A DNA stretch of 64,000 nt from Batkoa obscura (taxonomy: Eukaryota > Entomophthoromycota > Entomophthoromycetes > Entomophthorales > Batkoaceae). The notes under the pieces were generated by a model that saw only the letters and a list, made by a program, of their open reading frames with translations, made no database searches and had not been told where the DNA came from. Location: positions 1,736,001 to 1,800,000 of the forward strand of contig JASVEC010000004.1 in the NCBI GenBank assembly GCA_030770535.1. Direction: 5' to 3'. A program made the translations under genes and the position numbers. Below are positions 22,635-35,400 of this stretch, piece by piece (within the stretch, counting starts at the first letter, position 1; each line of letters opens with the position of its first letter).

Positions 22635-24796
22635 ATGCCTGATCCATTTTTTAAAGCAAATAAAAACGACTCCAAGAAATCGAATAACAGTTTACAGAAA
22701 CGAAAAAGAAAAGGAAACAATGTCAATGAGAATGAGAAAAGTCTCAAAAGCAATAATAAAAACTTAGAAGAGGACGTAACTGAGTCAAGTGAAGGGGAAG
22801 GAGGGGAAGAGGGTTATGATAGTGAAGAAAATAATGAAACTGCAGAAGAAAAGAGGTTACGTTTGGCTAAAGAATATTTAAAAGGATTAAAGGAAGGATT
22901 TGGTAAGTAGAGATATATCTATTATTTAAACATGGATGAATAAATATTGATTGAAATTAGTTGGTGATGAGTTAGAAGTTGATGCCAAAGAAATTGATCG
23001 TGATATTATTACACAAAGATTATTAAAGGATTCGGTAATATCTATTTTAAATACTATTAAGATTTGGGTTTTAATATTATATATATATAATATTAGTTAG
23101 AAGCAGAAAACAAATTATATTTTAAAGTAGCTGAACAGGTAATTGAGTTTTATTATTAAATTAGAATTTAATTAATAAAAAACAAAGATACCTGATCTTG
23201 AATCTTTTACAATAAGAGTAAAAAAAGCCCACCAATTAGCAGTTACTTGTGTTGAAATAGATATCACCAGAAATCGTATTATTACTGGATCAAAGGATGC
23301 ATCTATTATTATATGTAAGTTTGTTTTTATATGGAAATAATAATAATAATGAGGTTATTTTGATTTTGGGTTCGATTAATAATGTATTTGTTTTTTATAT
23401 AGGGGATTTTACCACATTTCAAAAAATACATACATTTGCAGGTGGTAGAAGAGAACTAAAAAAATTTGAAGGACATACTAAACCTATATTATCAATGGCA
23501 CTTTCATTTGATGGAAAATTATTAGTAAATTTAAAAAATATTAGCTTTATAAACTGAACTAAGTTAATGTTATTTATACTTCTTTATTTTATAGGCATCA
23601 GGTGGGAGAGATAACAAAATTATTATTTGGGACTTGGAAAATTTAAATTATAAAGGTCAATTTATTCAACATAAAGATGCTGTTTCAGTAAGAATAGTAT
23701 ATATATATAATAATATATTTACATATTTATATTTAATTATTAGGGCCTTACTTTTCGATTAAATTCATATGATTTATATTCTTGTTCATTTGATCGAACT
23801 ATTAAAGTATGGAATGCAGAAGAAATGAGTTATATTGAAACATTGTAAATCTTATATATATTATATAATTAAATTATAACTTTATTTCTTGTATTTAATA
23901 ACTTAGATTTGGACATCAAGATCATATTTATGATATTCAAACATTATCTAAAGAACAATGTGTTACTAGTGGAGCAAGAGATAAAACAGTTCGATTGTGG
24001 AAGATTATTGAACAAACCCAATTAGTATTTAGGGCAGGTATGACTACTAAATCGACTGAAAATCAAGATAAAAATGATAGAGAAATCAATCAAGAAGAAA
24101 ATGAAACTAAAGAATCAACTCAACATAAAGAAGGTATAATAAAATATGTTGAAGGTTCAGTAGACAAAGTATGTATGTTAGATGAAGTAAATTTTATCTC
24201 TGGTGGGGATTCTGGAAATTTATGTGTTTGGAATACAAATAAAAAAAAACCTAATTTTACACTTCCATTAGCGCATGGTTTAAATCCATTAAATCAACAA
24301 CCTAATTTGATTACGGCAGTGACTTGTTTCCCATTTACAGATTTAGTAGCTTCAGGTAAAAATTTTTTTTTACATGTTAAGGAAGATGTAAAATTAATTA
24401 AAAAAATCTATTATTTAGGGTCAACTGATGGTTATTTAAGATTATGGAAAGCTAATTTTGGACAAAAAAGAATACTTGAACCTATTACAAAGATTCCTAT
24501 GGTAAGTTTCTATTTATATTACAATTATAATTTAATAATAGTTTAATATTTCTATTTAATAGGAAGGCTTTATAAATTCAATAAAAATTAGTACTAAAGA
24601 TAGTAAACATCATAAAATGATAACAAAAAAAGGAGAAGGAGTAGAAGGAAATGAAGTGAAAGAAAGTATTAAATATAATATTATAGTTGGTCTTGGACAA
24701 GAATCATCATATGGAAGATGGGATATTAATAAAAATTGTAAGAATCGTATTGTAGTAGTGGAAGTTCCACTTATAGGGAATCCAAAATCGGTTTAA
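22635..24796 (+). CDS. RRP9: U3 snoRNP WD40 protein Rrp9 (U3-55K)
   Basis: Ten exons: 22635-22902, 22961-23034, 23097-23138, 23188-23314, 23403-23524, 23595-23687, 23744-23844, 23907-24355, 24419-24501, 24563-24796. The product is 530 residues. A charged N-terminus with Lys-rich and acidic tracts ends in ETAEEKRLRLAKEYLKGLKE, the Rrp9 signature helix. A WD40 propeller follows, with TGSKDASIIIWDF, ASGGRDNKIIIWDL, SFDRTIKVWNAEEM, SGARDKTVRLWK, SGGDSGNLCVWN and STDGYLRLWK. Rrp9 binds the box B/C motif of U3 snoRNA and is required for 18S rRNA maturation in the small-subunit processome. Blade 5 carries a roughly 40-residue acidic insertion. Confidence 0.9.
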
Positions 24797-25018
24797 GTGA
24801 AGTGGAGGGATAATGAAGTGAGGGTTTTAGAAGGAGGAGAATTTTATAGAGTTTTTAATATATATTTTTATTATAAATAAACAAAAAATATATTTTTAGT
24901 TAAATATTTTATTTTAGATATAAAAATAAAATTTTATTAAAAATAACTCAAAAAAAGTAAATAATAAAACTTGATTTTTATTAATAACTAGTACTCTAAA
25001 AAACTACTCTTCCTATAT

Positions 25019-25717
25019 TTATCTACCCAAAATAGCGTTGGATCTATTAGCCAAAATGAGTTTATGTAATTCTAATTTCTTAGCCAATACGGAACTTTCT
25101 CCATTCATAATGGCAATCAATTCATTAGCAAATTTTTCACTAGCAGATCTATTTCTTCTTTTCATTGCAGCAGTCAATATCCAGTTAATACCAATTCTAT
25201 TTCTTTTTCTTTGACTAATAGCTCTTGGAACTTGTACTGTTTTACTACCTACTTTTGAACTTTTAGTTTTCATTAATGGACTTGCTTTTTCTACTGCACT
25301 AGTTAATACTAAATATGGATCCGATAATGTTCTTTGTCGGATTAAAAATAAAGTTTTATTCACTATTTTTTCCGCTTTTGATTTTTCTCCATTTTTCATT
25401 ACAAGGTTGACAAAAAGAGATAATAATGGATCTCTTTTTAAGGATAATCGCTCAGCATCAGTAAGTTTGTCACTTTCTCCTAATTGGGATAAGCTGGTGA
25501 TTTTACGCTCGGCGGAAGTAGTAACCTTGGTTTCTGAAACTGTTGAAGTTGCTTCTACTTTATTTTCATGTGCTTCTTTTGGTTGAATAGTTAATTTGGA
25601 CAAATCATTTAATAATTTATCAGCATCAGTTGATACAGTAGATAAACATCTATAAGAGGACAATGTATTGATCCTTGTAATACTGGTTTTTAATAAGCTG
25701 GAAGTCAATCTATTCAT
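25019..25717 (-). CDS. MRPS7: Mitochondrial small-subunit ribosomal protein uS7m
   Basis: The preferred start is the Met at 25717 (MNRLTSSLLKTSITRINTLS), because it begins a typical mitochondrial targeting peptide. The frame is also open from a Met 12 codons upstream (25753), but that adds a hydrophobic SILTLFLITT that does not fit. The mature domain shows the uS7 fold signatures: VNLVMKNGEKSKAEKIVNKT, PLMKTKSSKVGSKTVQVP, RNRIGINWILTAAMKRRN and a C-terminal EKFANELI...GESSVLAKK. The product (232 residues from 25717) belongs to the head of the mitochondrial small subunit. It is divergent from the complex I subunit gene on the other side, sharing about 310 bp. Confidence 0.92.
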   Translation of the reverse strand: MNRLTSSLLKTSITRINTLSSYRCLSTVSTDADKLLNDLSKLTIQPKEAHENKVEATSTVSETKVTTSAERKITSLSQLGESDKLTDAERLSLKRDPLLSLFVNLVMKNGEKSKAEKIVNKTLFLIRQRTLSDPYLVLTSAVEKASPLMKTKSSKVGSKTVQVPRAISQRKRNRIGINWILTAAMKRRNRSASEKFANELIAIMNGESSVLAKKLELHKLILANRSNAILGR

Positions 25718-26025
25718 TTTTGTTGTTATTAAAAACAATGTTAATATTGACAAAATTAAGAATTTTAGTATTAGGTTTGATATTAGGTTTGGGATTACTT
25801 TTGGGTTTAATTGGTTTTATGGGTTTTTTATAAAATTGGTTGGTTTAATTTATGCAAATATTGAATTTACTTAGTACATTCTCTTTTCCTATTGGTTTCT
25901 TTCCATTGCAAACATTTCTTCACTCATCTTCAATTTCAATTTCGACTATTATTGGCCAACTCAACGATTAAATTTAATATCTAATAGATAATCTAGAATT
26001 TGAAATTTAATTAGATTTAATAAAG
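25718..26025. promoter_or_regulatory. Bidirectional promoter of two mitochondrial genes, with CCAAT-type boxes
   Basis: 308 bp between MRPS7 (minus) and the NDUFB11-like gene (plus). ATTGG (CCAAT on the minus strand) occurs at 25810-25814, 25835-25839, 25891-25895 and 25951-25955. CCAAT is bound by the HAP/NF-Y complex, which controls respiratory genes in fungi. The boxes are seen; their use here is inferred. Confidence 0.45.
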
Positions 26026-26585
26026 ATGATGAATCGTATTAGCACAAGTTTAAGATTATCAAGTTTAGCTAGTCGTAGCAGTCGAGTATTGCGTGGTGGA
26101 GGAGGTGGTGGTTATCCATATAATGAACCTGGAGGTAGATTATTTAATGAAAAAGTAAGCTAACAATAATATTCTTAAGTTAATTTTAATCCATATTATA
26201 AAAAAAATACATCGATTCTCTTTTATAAAAAAGTTATGATATTTTTTAACTAATATTTTTATATCGATCAGCCTTTACAACCTGGAGAAAAAAGAGTCAA
26301 GGAAGAATGGGAAGGTATTTGGTTTTGGGGTTGGACAGCTTTTTTTACTATTGGTTTTGTTGGATATTATTATAAACCAGATAACAGGTAATTTATTAAT
26401 TTAATTTGTCAATTTACCAGTATAATTAGATGCTACTTGATAATGAAATAAAAGTTAATCTAATAAATTGTAGTATTTCCACTTGGGCCTACCATGAAGC
26501 TAAAAGACGTATGGAAGAACGTGGTGAAAATTGGGATTATGAACGTACCCCAATTTCTACTGAATTTTTACCAAAGAAGGAATAA
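26026..26585 (+). CDS. Complex I accessory subunit ESSS / NDUFB11
   Basis: Three exons: 26026-26154, 26272-26387, 26474-26585, giving 118 residues. The N-terminus (MMNRISTSLRLSSLASRSSR) is a mitochondrial presequence. It is followed by GGGGGGYPYNEPGGRLFNEK, then PLQPGEKRVKEEWEG and one transmembrane helix (WFWGWTAFFTIGFVGYYY). The end, KPDNSISTWAYHEAKRRMEE, fits fungal ESSS subunits. The protein belongs to the membrane arm of NADH:ubiquinone oxidoreductase. Its presence implies that this fungus retains complex I. Start: two adjacent ATGs at 26026 and 26029; either could be used. Confidence 0.82.
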
Positions 26586-26934
26586 GTAATTGAGCTAAGA
26601 ACTGATTTTTTTTATAAAAAGAAATTGATGCCTTATAATATATAGTAAGATTGTGTTTTAATTTTTGATTTCGTTATTTAATTTTTTTGTGTAAATTGTT
26701 ACTTATTTTCTATAATTTTATTTGTTATAAATAGAAATTTAGTATATTGTTTATTATTATTATTATTATTTAGTTAACTTATTTTTTTAAACTATGCTTA
26801 ATACTAAACATAATTAAAACTAAGAAATTGTTTTATAGCATTATTTCAAAGAAAGTATTTTAAAATTAAAAATTGAAAACTAGGCTTTAAATTAACTTCT
26901 AACATTTATTTTATTTTATTTTATTTTTCTTAAT
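26586..26934. other. Convergent intergenic region
   Basis: 349 bp between the converging complex I subunit and COX15 genes. Contains a short ATT microsatellite (about 26753-26771) and A/T runs expected of 3' ends. No gene. Confidence 0.55.
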
Positions 26935-28585
26935 TTATTTAGGTAAACGTCTTAAAAGATGAACTAAGTATAAATTAGAAGATAATAAAGCTAATGAACC
27001 CGATTGATGAGCAGCAGCTAAAGGAACAGGTACTAAATATAATAAAGTACTAATACCTAAACTAACTTGTAATAAACTAATTGCCATCATAGCATTAACA
27101 GCCATTCTAGTTCTTGGTGGTAATACCAATTTGCGTGAATGAATATATAAAGCTAAGATAGTACTAAAAGTTGTAGTTGCCTAAGATAATAAAAAACGAC
27201 CATTAATAAACTAATTCCAATTAACTTAAATATTCACAAGCAACTTACCAATAATCTATGATTAAACTGTACTGTAGTTGGATTATCAAAAATATTACGC
27301 CACATACCATCTGGATTACTACCATTAGGTAATACTTCTAAATTTTTACTATTGGAATATAGTGGAGACCACATTTCATCAGAAGGTGGGATAATACTAT
27401 CCCCCATATAAGGGAAGGAATTGTAAATCATACCAGCATCTAAACCAGCTACAAAGGCACCTATTTAGGAATTTAAGTTAGTTTATTTTAATATTGATTA
27501 AAGTGTTATAAATAGGATAAATTACCTGATAAAGCAGTTAGAGAAACTAAACTAAGAGTGATTAAACTAAATGAACGAAAGCGTTGTAATTTAGGATCTA
27601 ATAAAGGGTCTAAAAATTTCTAAAAATAAAATAAATAAAAAATACACAAAAATACATAAAAATAATAAATTAACTTACTTTTTGTTGTTTTAAATTGAAC
27701 TTATTATCTTTTAAAATTTCTAATCCAGTAACTAAAAATCCTGAAAATAATAAAAAGGCAGCTCCTAAATGAGAAGCTAAACGATATTGACTAACTCTTG
27801 GTACCGCATTAGGATCTTTCATTAATTCTTCACTTAATCCAGATTTCACCATATACCAACCTAAGGCACCCTATAAAAATAATGTTAATATTAACTATAT
27901 TTAATAAATCATCACATATTACTTGAAACCCAATTAAAGCGCCTAAAGTTAAACATCTCTTTGCCATTTGTTTTGTCATCATCTTCTTTTTATAAAAAAC
28001 AATAGCAGGTACAATGAAAGCAATACCAATAGCTCTACCCCAAACTCTGTGTAACCATTCCATAAAAAAGATAAATTTAAACTCTTCAATATCCATAAAT
28101 TGATTTAATTTTTTAAATTCAGGATATTGTTTATATTTTTCAAATTCAGCTTCCCATTCTTGGGGATTCATGGGAGGTTTGATCCCTTTTATCAAATTCC
28201 ATTCAACTATAGACAATCCGCTCTCAGTTAATCGAGTGAGACCACCAATAACTACAATACCAACTACAAGACCGCCCATAAATAACATCCAATAGCCTAC
28301 GTTTTTATGATTGTATTCAGTTTCTAATACTTTAGAGTTGATCTTTGAATCACTTTGAATTTTATTAATATTATTTAATTCATTTTGAGTAGTTGTATCT
28401 ATGGTAGTTAGCATACGAGATGATATTAACTGGTGACTGTTTTTGGATTTAAAAGTAGTAGTTGTAGTAGTTACTTTAATAGTACTTAATAATTTAATGC
28501 TATTAAGCTTATTGTAAGAAATTGAGTTTAACTTCAATTTTAATGTGGTTGGTACCAGTCTATTTTTTATTGCTTTGAGTAACAT
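26935..28585 (-). CDS. COX15: Heme A synthase Cox15
   Basis: Five exons (minus): 28585-27923, 27870-27679, 27619-27526, 27460-27249, 27180-26935; 468 residues. A Ser/Thr/Lys-rich mitochondrial presequence of about 80 residues precedes eight transmembrane segments. The heme-ligand histidines of the family are present: [23 protein letters not shown] and [28 protein letters not shown] and [16 protein letters not shown] are Cox15 hallmarks. The enzyme converts heme O to heme A in the inner mitochondrial membrane for cytochrome oxidase assembly. A farnesyltransferase partner (Cox10) is not in the window. Confidence 0.96.
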
Positions 28586-29143
28586 TTTTTAATATTTTGA
28601 TTTTTATTTATTTAAAAAGATGAAGTTTGATATTTTTTGATTTTTTGGGTTTTTGGTTTGATTTGATCTTTCGATCTTTTGAATTTATCTAATCTGCCAA
28701 AGATCTCACTATTATTTGTGGGCTAAGTTTTATATTCTTTTCGAATTATTTTTTGTAGAAAAAGGGTTATTCTATTTATATATATGTAGAGTTTAATTTT
28801 ATTTATTCATTAGTTGCTATGTTTTAGAACTATGTAGTAATAACAATCAATTAATCAATCAATATGTTAAATTTTATAATATTTGTTTTAAGGACCATAT
28901 AAAACTCTTGTTTCTTAATAAAAAAATATTAATAGGTGTTACTGAGTGCAACACTAAATTTGTTTTATGGCTAGAATGAAAAGTGATTTCGTAGTAAAAA
29001 CAACTTACCGCTGTAATCGATATCATTATGAGCATTATATTCAAATAGTAGAGCAGTGCTTATCAATTTTGAAAAAGAGTTTAAGTTTAAATAAAAATTC
29101 AACTTTTGTTAACTTTTAACTTTTTAACAATTTCAATCTTAAT
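28586..29143. other. COX15 upstream region
   Basis: 558 bp between the COX15 start and the start of a broken F-box/LRR copy. AT-rich, no gene or motif that I can support. Confidence 0.5.
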
Positions 29144-30585
29144 ATGAATAAGGTATTCAAATTTGAGAACCTTCGAAAGAGTGTAGTTAAAGACATATTA
29201 CATCATCTTTCAAATAAAGATAAAGTCAAGTTATTAATATGTTGTAAACAATTGAATAAAATAATGTTACCAATACTATAGGAAGACATGTCGCTAGAGC
29301 ACAATGGTAGATATAGAGTAGAAGTGATTGAAGGCTGAGAAATACGGATATTATATTAAACATTTACATTTTAAAACATATGGTGTCTTCCCAACTCAAT
29401 CCTCAGTGTACCCAAATAGTACAAGGTTGTATATTCATTTAGGCAGCTATTTAACTGAAAGAGATAAGTTAAAAAATATTCCATTGATAGGCGTTCATTA
29501 TACTAATAATACCGATTGTCGACTAATTGAAGAATGTGTAGTTGGAAATGAACTTTGTATCAAAGAAGTGTTCCAACATTAAAGATATTTAGAAATATAT
29601 AATCTAAGCAAATATTTTAAAACAGCAGTTATAACAGCTTTACCTTGGACCATAGGTTATCTAACAATTAGATTTAGATGTAAAACTGAAGTGTCTTATT
29701 TTCAAAATTTGATAGATAAATTTGACAATTTAAAGGTACTTCTTAAGCAATATTCTATTAAATTTAGAGAGTCTCAATGATATGCTAAATAGACAGCTTC
29801 CTCAATTAAAAAAATTGGGTATCAAGTATATAAAAATTAGAAATATTGAAGAAATATGTATAAATTTCAACAATTATTCGAAACTTGAAACATTTTACTA
29901 TAACGATTATCATAAAACAAGATCCAAAGGAGTATCAACTTTAAAGGAACTCTCTTTGTATCATTCCGATCTATCTAAGTAATTATGAACAATCAAATAT
30001 TTACAAAACCAAATCAATTGAGTTTAGAATACTGTATCGAGATTTCTTCTAAACTTTCTTATTTAATATTTAATACGCCAACAATAACGTATTTAAGTAT
30101 GGCTATAGATGATAATACAGCATCCTTGATTAATGATATTTATCCTCAAAGGAGCAATAATATAATAACTTTAAAGATTTATTATGCTGCTTTAGAAATC
30201 GAGTTTTTAAATTTTTTATGTACTTCACGTCCAAACTTACATAGCCTATATGAGGGTGTTTTTTTTTACTTCATCACTTTTTCCATCTTTTAAGTGCTAT
30301 TTGAGCGGAAAAATTGTAAAGACTCTTAAACATAAAAATACATCTCTATATGTATAAAGTTGCAATTTTACTGACAATTCATTATTTGTGAGTAGTAGAA
30401 AGAAACATACAATAAATCATGCTCTAATAAATATAGAATTTGATAATGATTCTACTTCCAATTCTGATATTTTTATAGATTATATTTTAACTTATTATAA
30501 AAACATAAAGTTGTTCTATATTAAAAACTATGATAATAGTTTAGCAAAACACATACATAAAGATAATCCAATTTTCTACAATTGA
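29144..30585 (+). pseudogene. Broken F-box/LRR-like gene, interrupted by a MITE
   Basis: Starts MNKVFKFENLRKSVVKDILH and continues with F-box-like LICCKQLNKIMLPIL, then a TAG (29279-29281) where F-boxes usually have Trp. LRR-like stretches follow in changing frames: 29328-29582 (YIKHLHFKTYG), 29782-29982 (LPQLKKLGIKYI, STLKELSLYHSDL), 29985-30250 (NQLSLEYCIEISSKLSYL, CTSRPNLHSL), and after the MITE the C-terminal segment at 30365-30585 (FIDYILTYYKNIK). It aligns end to end with the copies at 9155-10476 and 2-277. At least four disruptions plus the insertion make it non-functional. No expression evidence is available. Confidence 0.8.
30251..30348 (-). mobile_element. MITE copy E, inserted in an F-box/LRR coding region
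   Basis: Begins TGAGGGTG and ends CATCTCTA, flanked by TA. Removing the element plus one TA leaves 27 bp between the conserved CAT (His of PNLHSL) and the following SCN-type codons. That is exactly the length in the uninterrupted paralog at the window start, which confirms both the element's ends and the TA duplication. Confidence 0.92.
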
Positions 30586-32466
30586 TGAATTCATGCCGCA
30601 TTTAATTATATATGACTTGATCTCTATATAAACTGATGGCTCAATACTAGTTTTCCATATATTTATATTACGAATACTGGTTATTTGTTGGCATTATTGG
30701 AGCTACCAACTTTTCATTTTTTCTGGTTGAAAAAACCTATCTGTACTGAGTTGAAAATAACTTGAAGTATTTTTACTTACATAAATACAAAATCTTAGGC
30801 CTTTTAATTAAGAACATATGATATTACATATAGCTTTATTCTGGAGATGTTTTCCTCAATTATGAATCCAACGCATTGAAATTCTAGCTTAAAAAACAAT
30901 AAAATAAATAAAAAACTATTTTAAGATTTTTGTTTTAAGATTAAATTTTGATATTGATGTTTATTAAAAGCAAGTAGATTAAAATATAAATAACAGAATT
31001 TATTTTTTCAGTCATTTTTCTATTTTAAGTTTAAAAGTTAAAATTATGCAATATGAAGTTCACACACTTCTATAATAATAATGTGTATATCTATTAAACA
31101 ATAAAAGTATTCGAACATAAATTATAGCCTTTAAGCTATTTTTCGAAGGATACGTATACATTAAAAAAACGTAACTTTCGTGATATAACCTTTTAAAGTA
31201 ACTAGAGTTCGATTTTTTTGTAAAATCCCACTGAAAGCTCTACTCAAAGCTATCCCCTAAAATTTAAATTTATTTTGTAGTTATTTGATTGGCCATAATT
31301 CTCTCCTGCCAAATACTAAAAGAGCTTAAGATTATTTTTCTATTTCTTTAACTACAAAATCGATCTTAGTTTGAGAAGTTAAAAGGAAATAATATTTAAG
31401 TAATTAGATTCTATTTTTTAATCGCTTCAATGAGAAAACAGCAACCATGACTCGTTTACTTCACAGTTAACAATAATGATTTTTTACAAACAATTTAATA
31501 ATTTATTATTAATTCAAGTATTACTTTGATACTTAATTACAATGATGAAATAAAAATAGATCAGGTACTGATGAGACTTAAGTTTATTATTTAACTTCGT
31601 TGTTATTTGAGTAAGGTGGTTGTTTTCCTTTTACAATCACTTATGTCAACTATGGACGATGGTTTTTATAAATAAGCAATGAATTAACCTATTTTCTGAG
31701 TAATTATGTTTTTTTGATACTTAATTAAGAATATTTTTGTTTGTTCCAATTTCTATTTAATAAAAAAAACTGATAATTTTGGTCCTTTTAATGTTTCTAT
31801 TATTCCATTTATAACTTATTAAACCCCATATTGCTAATAAAATCAAAATAACACGTAGTTATTAAATATGACTTTATAACCCTAGATCTTTGCTACGTTA
31901 ACCTGTAACTGCTTTTTGCAAAACCAAAAAGATCCAAAGTTCCTGCTTTAAACTTATTTTTTGTAAGACACCTATAGGCGTCATAAGCAGTATATATAAA
32001 AGTTATATAATAGACGTGCAAAAAATTCTATTTTTAGAAAGGAAAGTGAAATAAAAATAAAAGTTACCACTTTAATTACAGCTAAGTATGAGTAGTTTTT
32101 TTTGCTTGAATATACAATCATATTGGAAGGCTTCGCAAAAACAATACAAAATATGTCATTGTTGTAAATTTTGATAAATATATTTATATTCAAGTAGCTA
32201 AATCTATCATATTCAGCAAAAAATAAAGGAATTTTTGCTGACAACTATTTGCGTCCTAAGTCATAAATTAAGGTCTACTTTCTGACGCGTATTGGCGTCT
32301 TAATCGAATAGGTTAAAAGAGCGCATTTTAAGGGTGAATTTTAACTAAAGAGATAAAATTTGACAATCACTTAATCATATAGTAATAATTTTTCAAAAAT
32401 ACTTATCAATTGATGAAGCAAAAATAAACAACAATAAAATTAATAACGGTTTAATGTATATTCAAC
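30586..32466. other. Intergenic region
   Basis: About 1.9 kb downstream of both the broken F-box/LRR copy and ILS1. An 87-codon frame at 31981-32244 (minus) is Phe/Ile/Tyr-rich and probably chance. No repeats or RNA recognised. Confidence 0.5.
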
Positions 32467-35400
32467 TTAAACTTTGACAAGATAAAGCATAAACGTTGAG
32501 CCATTAACCTCTTGTTGTTCTTCTATAATGACTTTATCAGCATCATCAACCTTGCTATTAGACAACTCCCTCTTTAATGTCTTTTTGAGCATTTCTTTTT
32601 GGCTATTAATGACCTTTTCCAATTCAATTGGATCATTGATGAAGCTATAATGATATAACACATCATCGCTTGGTTGTAAATTAGCTTTCTTACGTAAACG
32701 TTGTACACGATTAATAACTTCTCTAGCTAAACCTTCTTCTTGTAGTTCAGGGTAAACTTGAACATCCAATAAAATAAGGGTATCGCGATCTGAGTTTGGT
32801 AATAAAGTGGAGGCTGTGGCTTCTTCAACAAATCGAGCAACCTAAATAATTTAAGTAAACTAAAATTGTACAATAAAAAATCCGCTTTACCTGTAAATCA
32901 CTTTCTCCTAATACAATACCATTGATATCAATACTCTTATCTTCAAGGAATTTCTTAACTTGATCACTAGTAAGTTCGGCTAATCCCTTCTTGACTTTAG
33001 GAAGATCTTTCTTCAATCTTGAGCCTAAGACTTTAAAATCGGCTTCAGCGCGGTATTTGACACCATATTTAGCCTCGTCTTCTGTAATAATGATATTACG
33101 AATATTTAATTCCTAAAGATGTATTAGTATATACTTCGTTGATCAACTTTAAATTGAAGCTTACTTCTTGAATATAGTTTTGAAGAGATTTAACATCCTC
33201 TCTAAATATAGGATCTGAGTGAATGATGACTAATTCCTTGAGTGGGGTTTTGAGATTAAGTGCTTTACGTTCACGAACAACACGACCTAATTCGATTACG
33301 CTCTGCATTCTTCCAACAGCCCTTTCAATCTCTGGGTTATTGTATTCATCTCTAACTTCTGGGAAAGACAAGAAATGAATAGATCTACGATCAGCAGTAT
33401 CATTTTCATCAACTACCATAAATGGTTGGAGGGCCAAGTACATGGTTTCAGTTAAGAATGGGGTGAAAGGAGCCATAGTACGGCATAATGTAAAGAGCGT
33501 TTCAAACAGAGTATTAAGAGCTTGCAAACAGTCTTCTTGTCCATACTCACCCTTGAGACGCTTACGATTGAATCTGATGTACCAATTAGTTAACTCATCA
33601 ATAAGAGCTAAGAGACGAGGTACAACTGTGTACAAACGATAATTACTCATTTCTTGAGAAACGAAAGCAATAAGAGACTGACAGGAAGCAAGTACCCATT
33701 TGTCCATGGTATTTGTGGTAGGGTTGATTTGAGTGGCATCATATTTAAAGTCAACGTTAAACTCCTTCTTTAATAATTTAACTTGGTTAATAAAGAATCG
33801 ATGGGAGTTAAGCCATGGTAAGAATACACGTGAAATAACTTCCTTAACACCGTGTTCTTTGAATCTCAAAGGTTCAGCACGTACAACGGGTGAGTTGATT
33901 AAATAAAGACGCAAAGCATCTGCACCATAGCTGTTTAAGATATGGTTAGGATCTGGATAATTCTTAAGACGTTTCGACATCTTTTTACCATCCCTAATAT
34001 AAGAATTAATATGATATTAACTATAATTGATTATAATAAAAAGACTTACTCAGCTAACACTAATCCATTAACAATTAAATTTTTAAATGGAGGTTGATCG
34101 AATAATTGAGTAGATAAAACAAGTAAGGTATAAAACCAACCACGAGTTTGATCTAAACCTTCAGCAATAAAATCAGCAGGGAAAGACTTCTCGAATTTCT
34201 CTTTATTTTCAAATGGATAATGTTGTTGGGCATAAGGCATACTTCCAGATTCAAACCAACAGTCAAACACTTCCTCTACTCTTCTAAGGACGCCTTTACC
34301 TTGTTTGGATGGAATAGTAATATGGTCAATCCTAATTTGTGTTAATCATTGTTTGAATAGTTTATAAATATCTTACTTGTGCTTGTGAATATCAGTAATT
34401 CCTTTAACACCTGATAATTCTTCAAGCTCAGCAACTGAACCAACACACACAACTTCTTCAAAGTCTTCAGATACCCATAATGGTAATGGTGTACCCCAAT
34501 ATCTATTACGAGATACATTCCAATCACGTGCATTGGCTAACCAATTGGCAAAACGTTTTTCTTGTACAAAATCAGGTACCCAACGAGATTTACCATTATT
34601 CTTTAATAAATTATCTACTATATTGGTAACTCTGATGAACCAAGATGGAATAGCACGGTACATTAAAGGAGTGTCTGATCTAATAATAATGTCAGATAAT
34701 TTGATAGTATAATAATAATCAGAGCTTACCTCCAACAGAATGGATATGAATGGGAAAATTGAGTTTGTTTTACCATTCTACCGCTTTCTTTAATTCTTTT
34801 GGAAATCTCTTTATCAGCATCCTTAAAATATACACCAACGAAGTCCTTAACTGGCATAGTAAATTTACCACTTTCATCGACTGGACATGGTAGTTGAGAA
34901 TCTGGTCTGGTAACTCCATGACTCAAACATACTCTGTTATCATCTTCACCAAAAGCAGGGGCTTGATGTACAATACCAGTACCGGAATCATCAGTAACGT
35001 AGGTATCTGAAAGGATTCTAAAACCAGTTTCTTTATACTCTTCATAGAAATAATTGAATAAAGGCTCATATTTGAGTCCAACAAGTTCACTTCCCTTATA
35101 TTTTTGTAAAACCTCAAACTTGGCTTTCTTAACATCTTTGTATAAGATGCCTAATTGTTTTTCTAATATGATATAAATCTTTCCGCTTTCAGCATCTTTA
35201 ATTTTAACATAATCAAATTCAGGATGAACACATAAAGCTATATTGGATGGTAAAGTCCAAGGGGTGGTGGTCCAAGCTAAAACAGACACTTCTGGTTCAG
35301 ATACTAAAGGAAATGAAACAACAATGGAAGGATCAATTACATCTTTATATGCTTGAGTAGCTTCAAAGTTGGATAGTGGAGTAGTACAAGCAGTGGAGTA

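Noticed and set aside
29279-29281. Stop-codon recoding (TAG as Trp) in the F-box family
   Set aside because: Recognised genes in the window end in standard stops, and the F-box copies have many other lesions, so ordinary decay explains it.
31981-32244. An 87-codon minus-strand frame
   Set aside because: Composition is that of translated A/T runs, with no motif, splice context or paralog.
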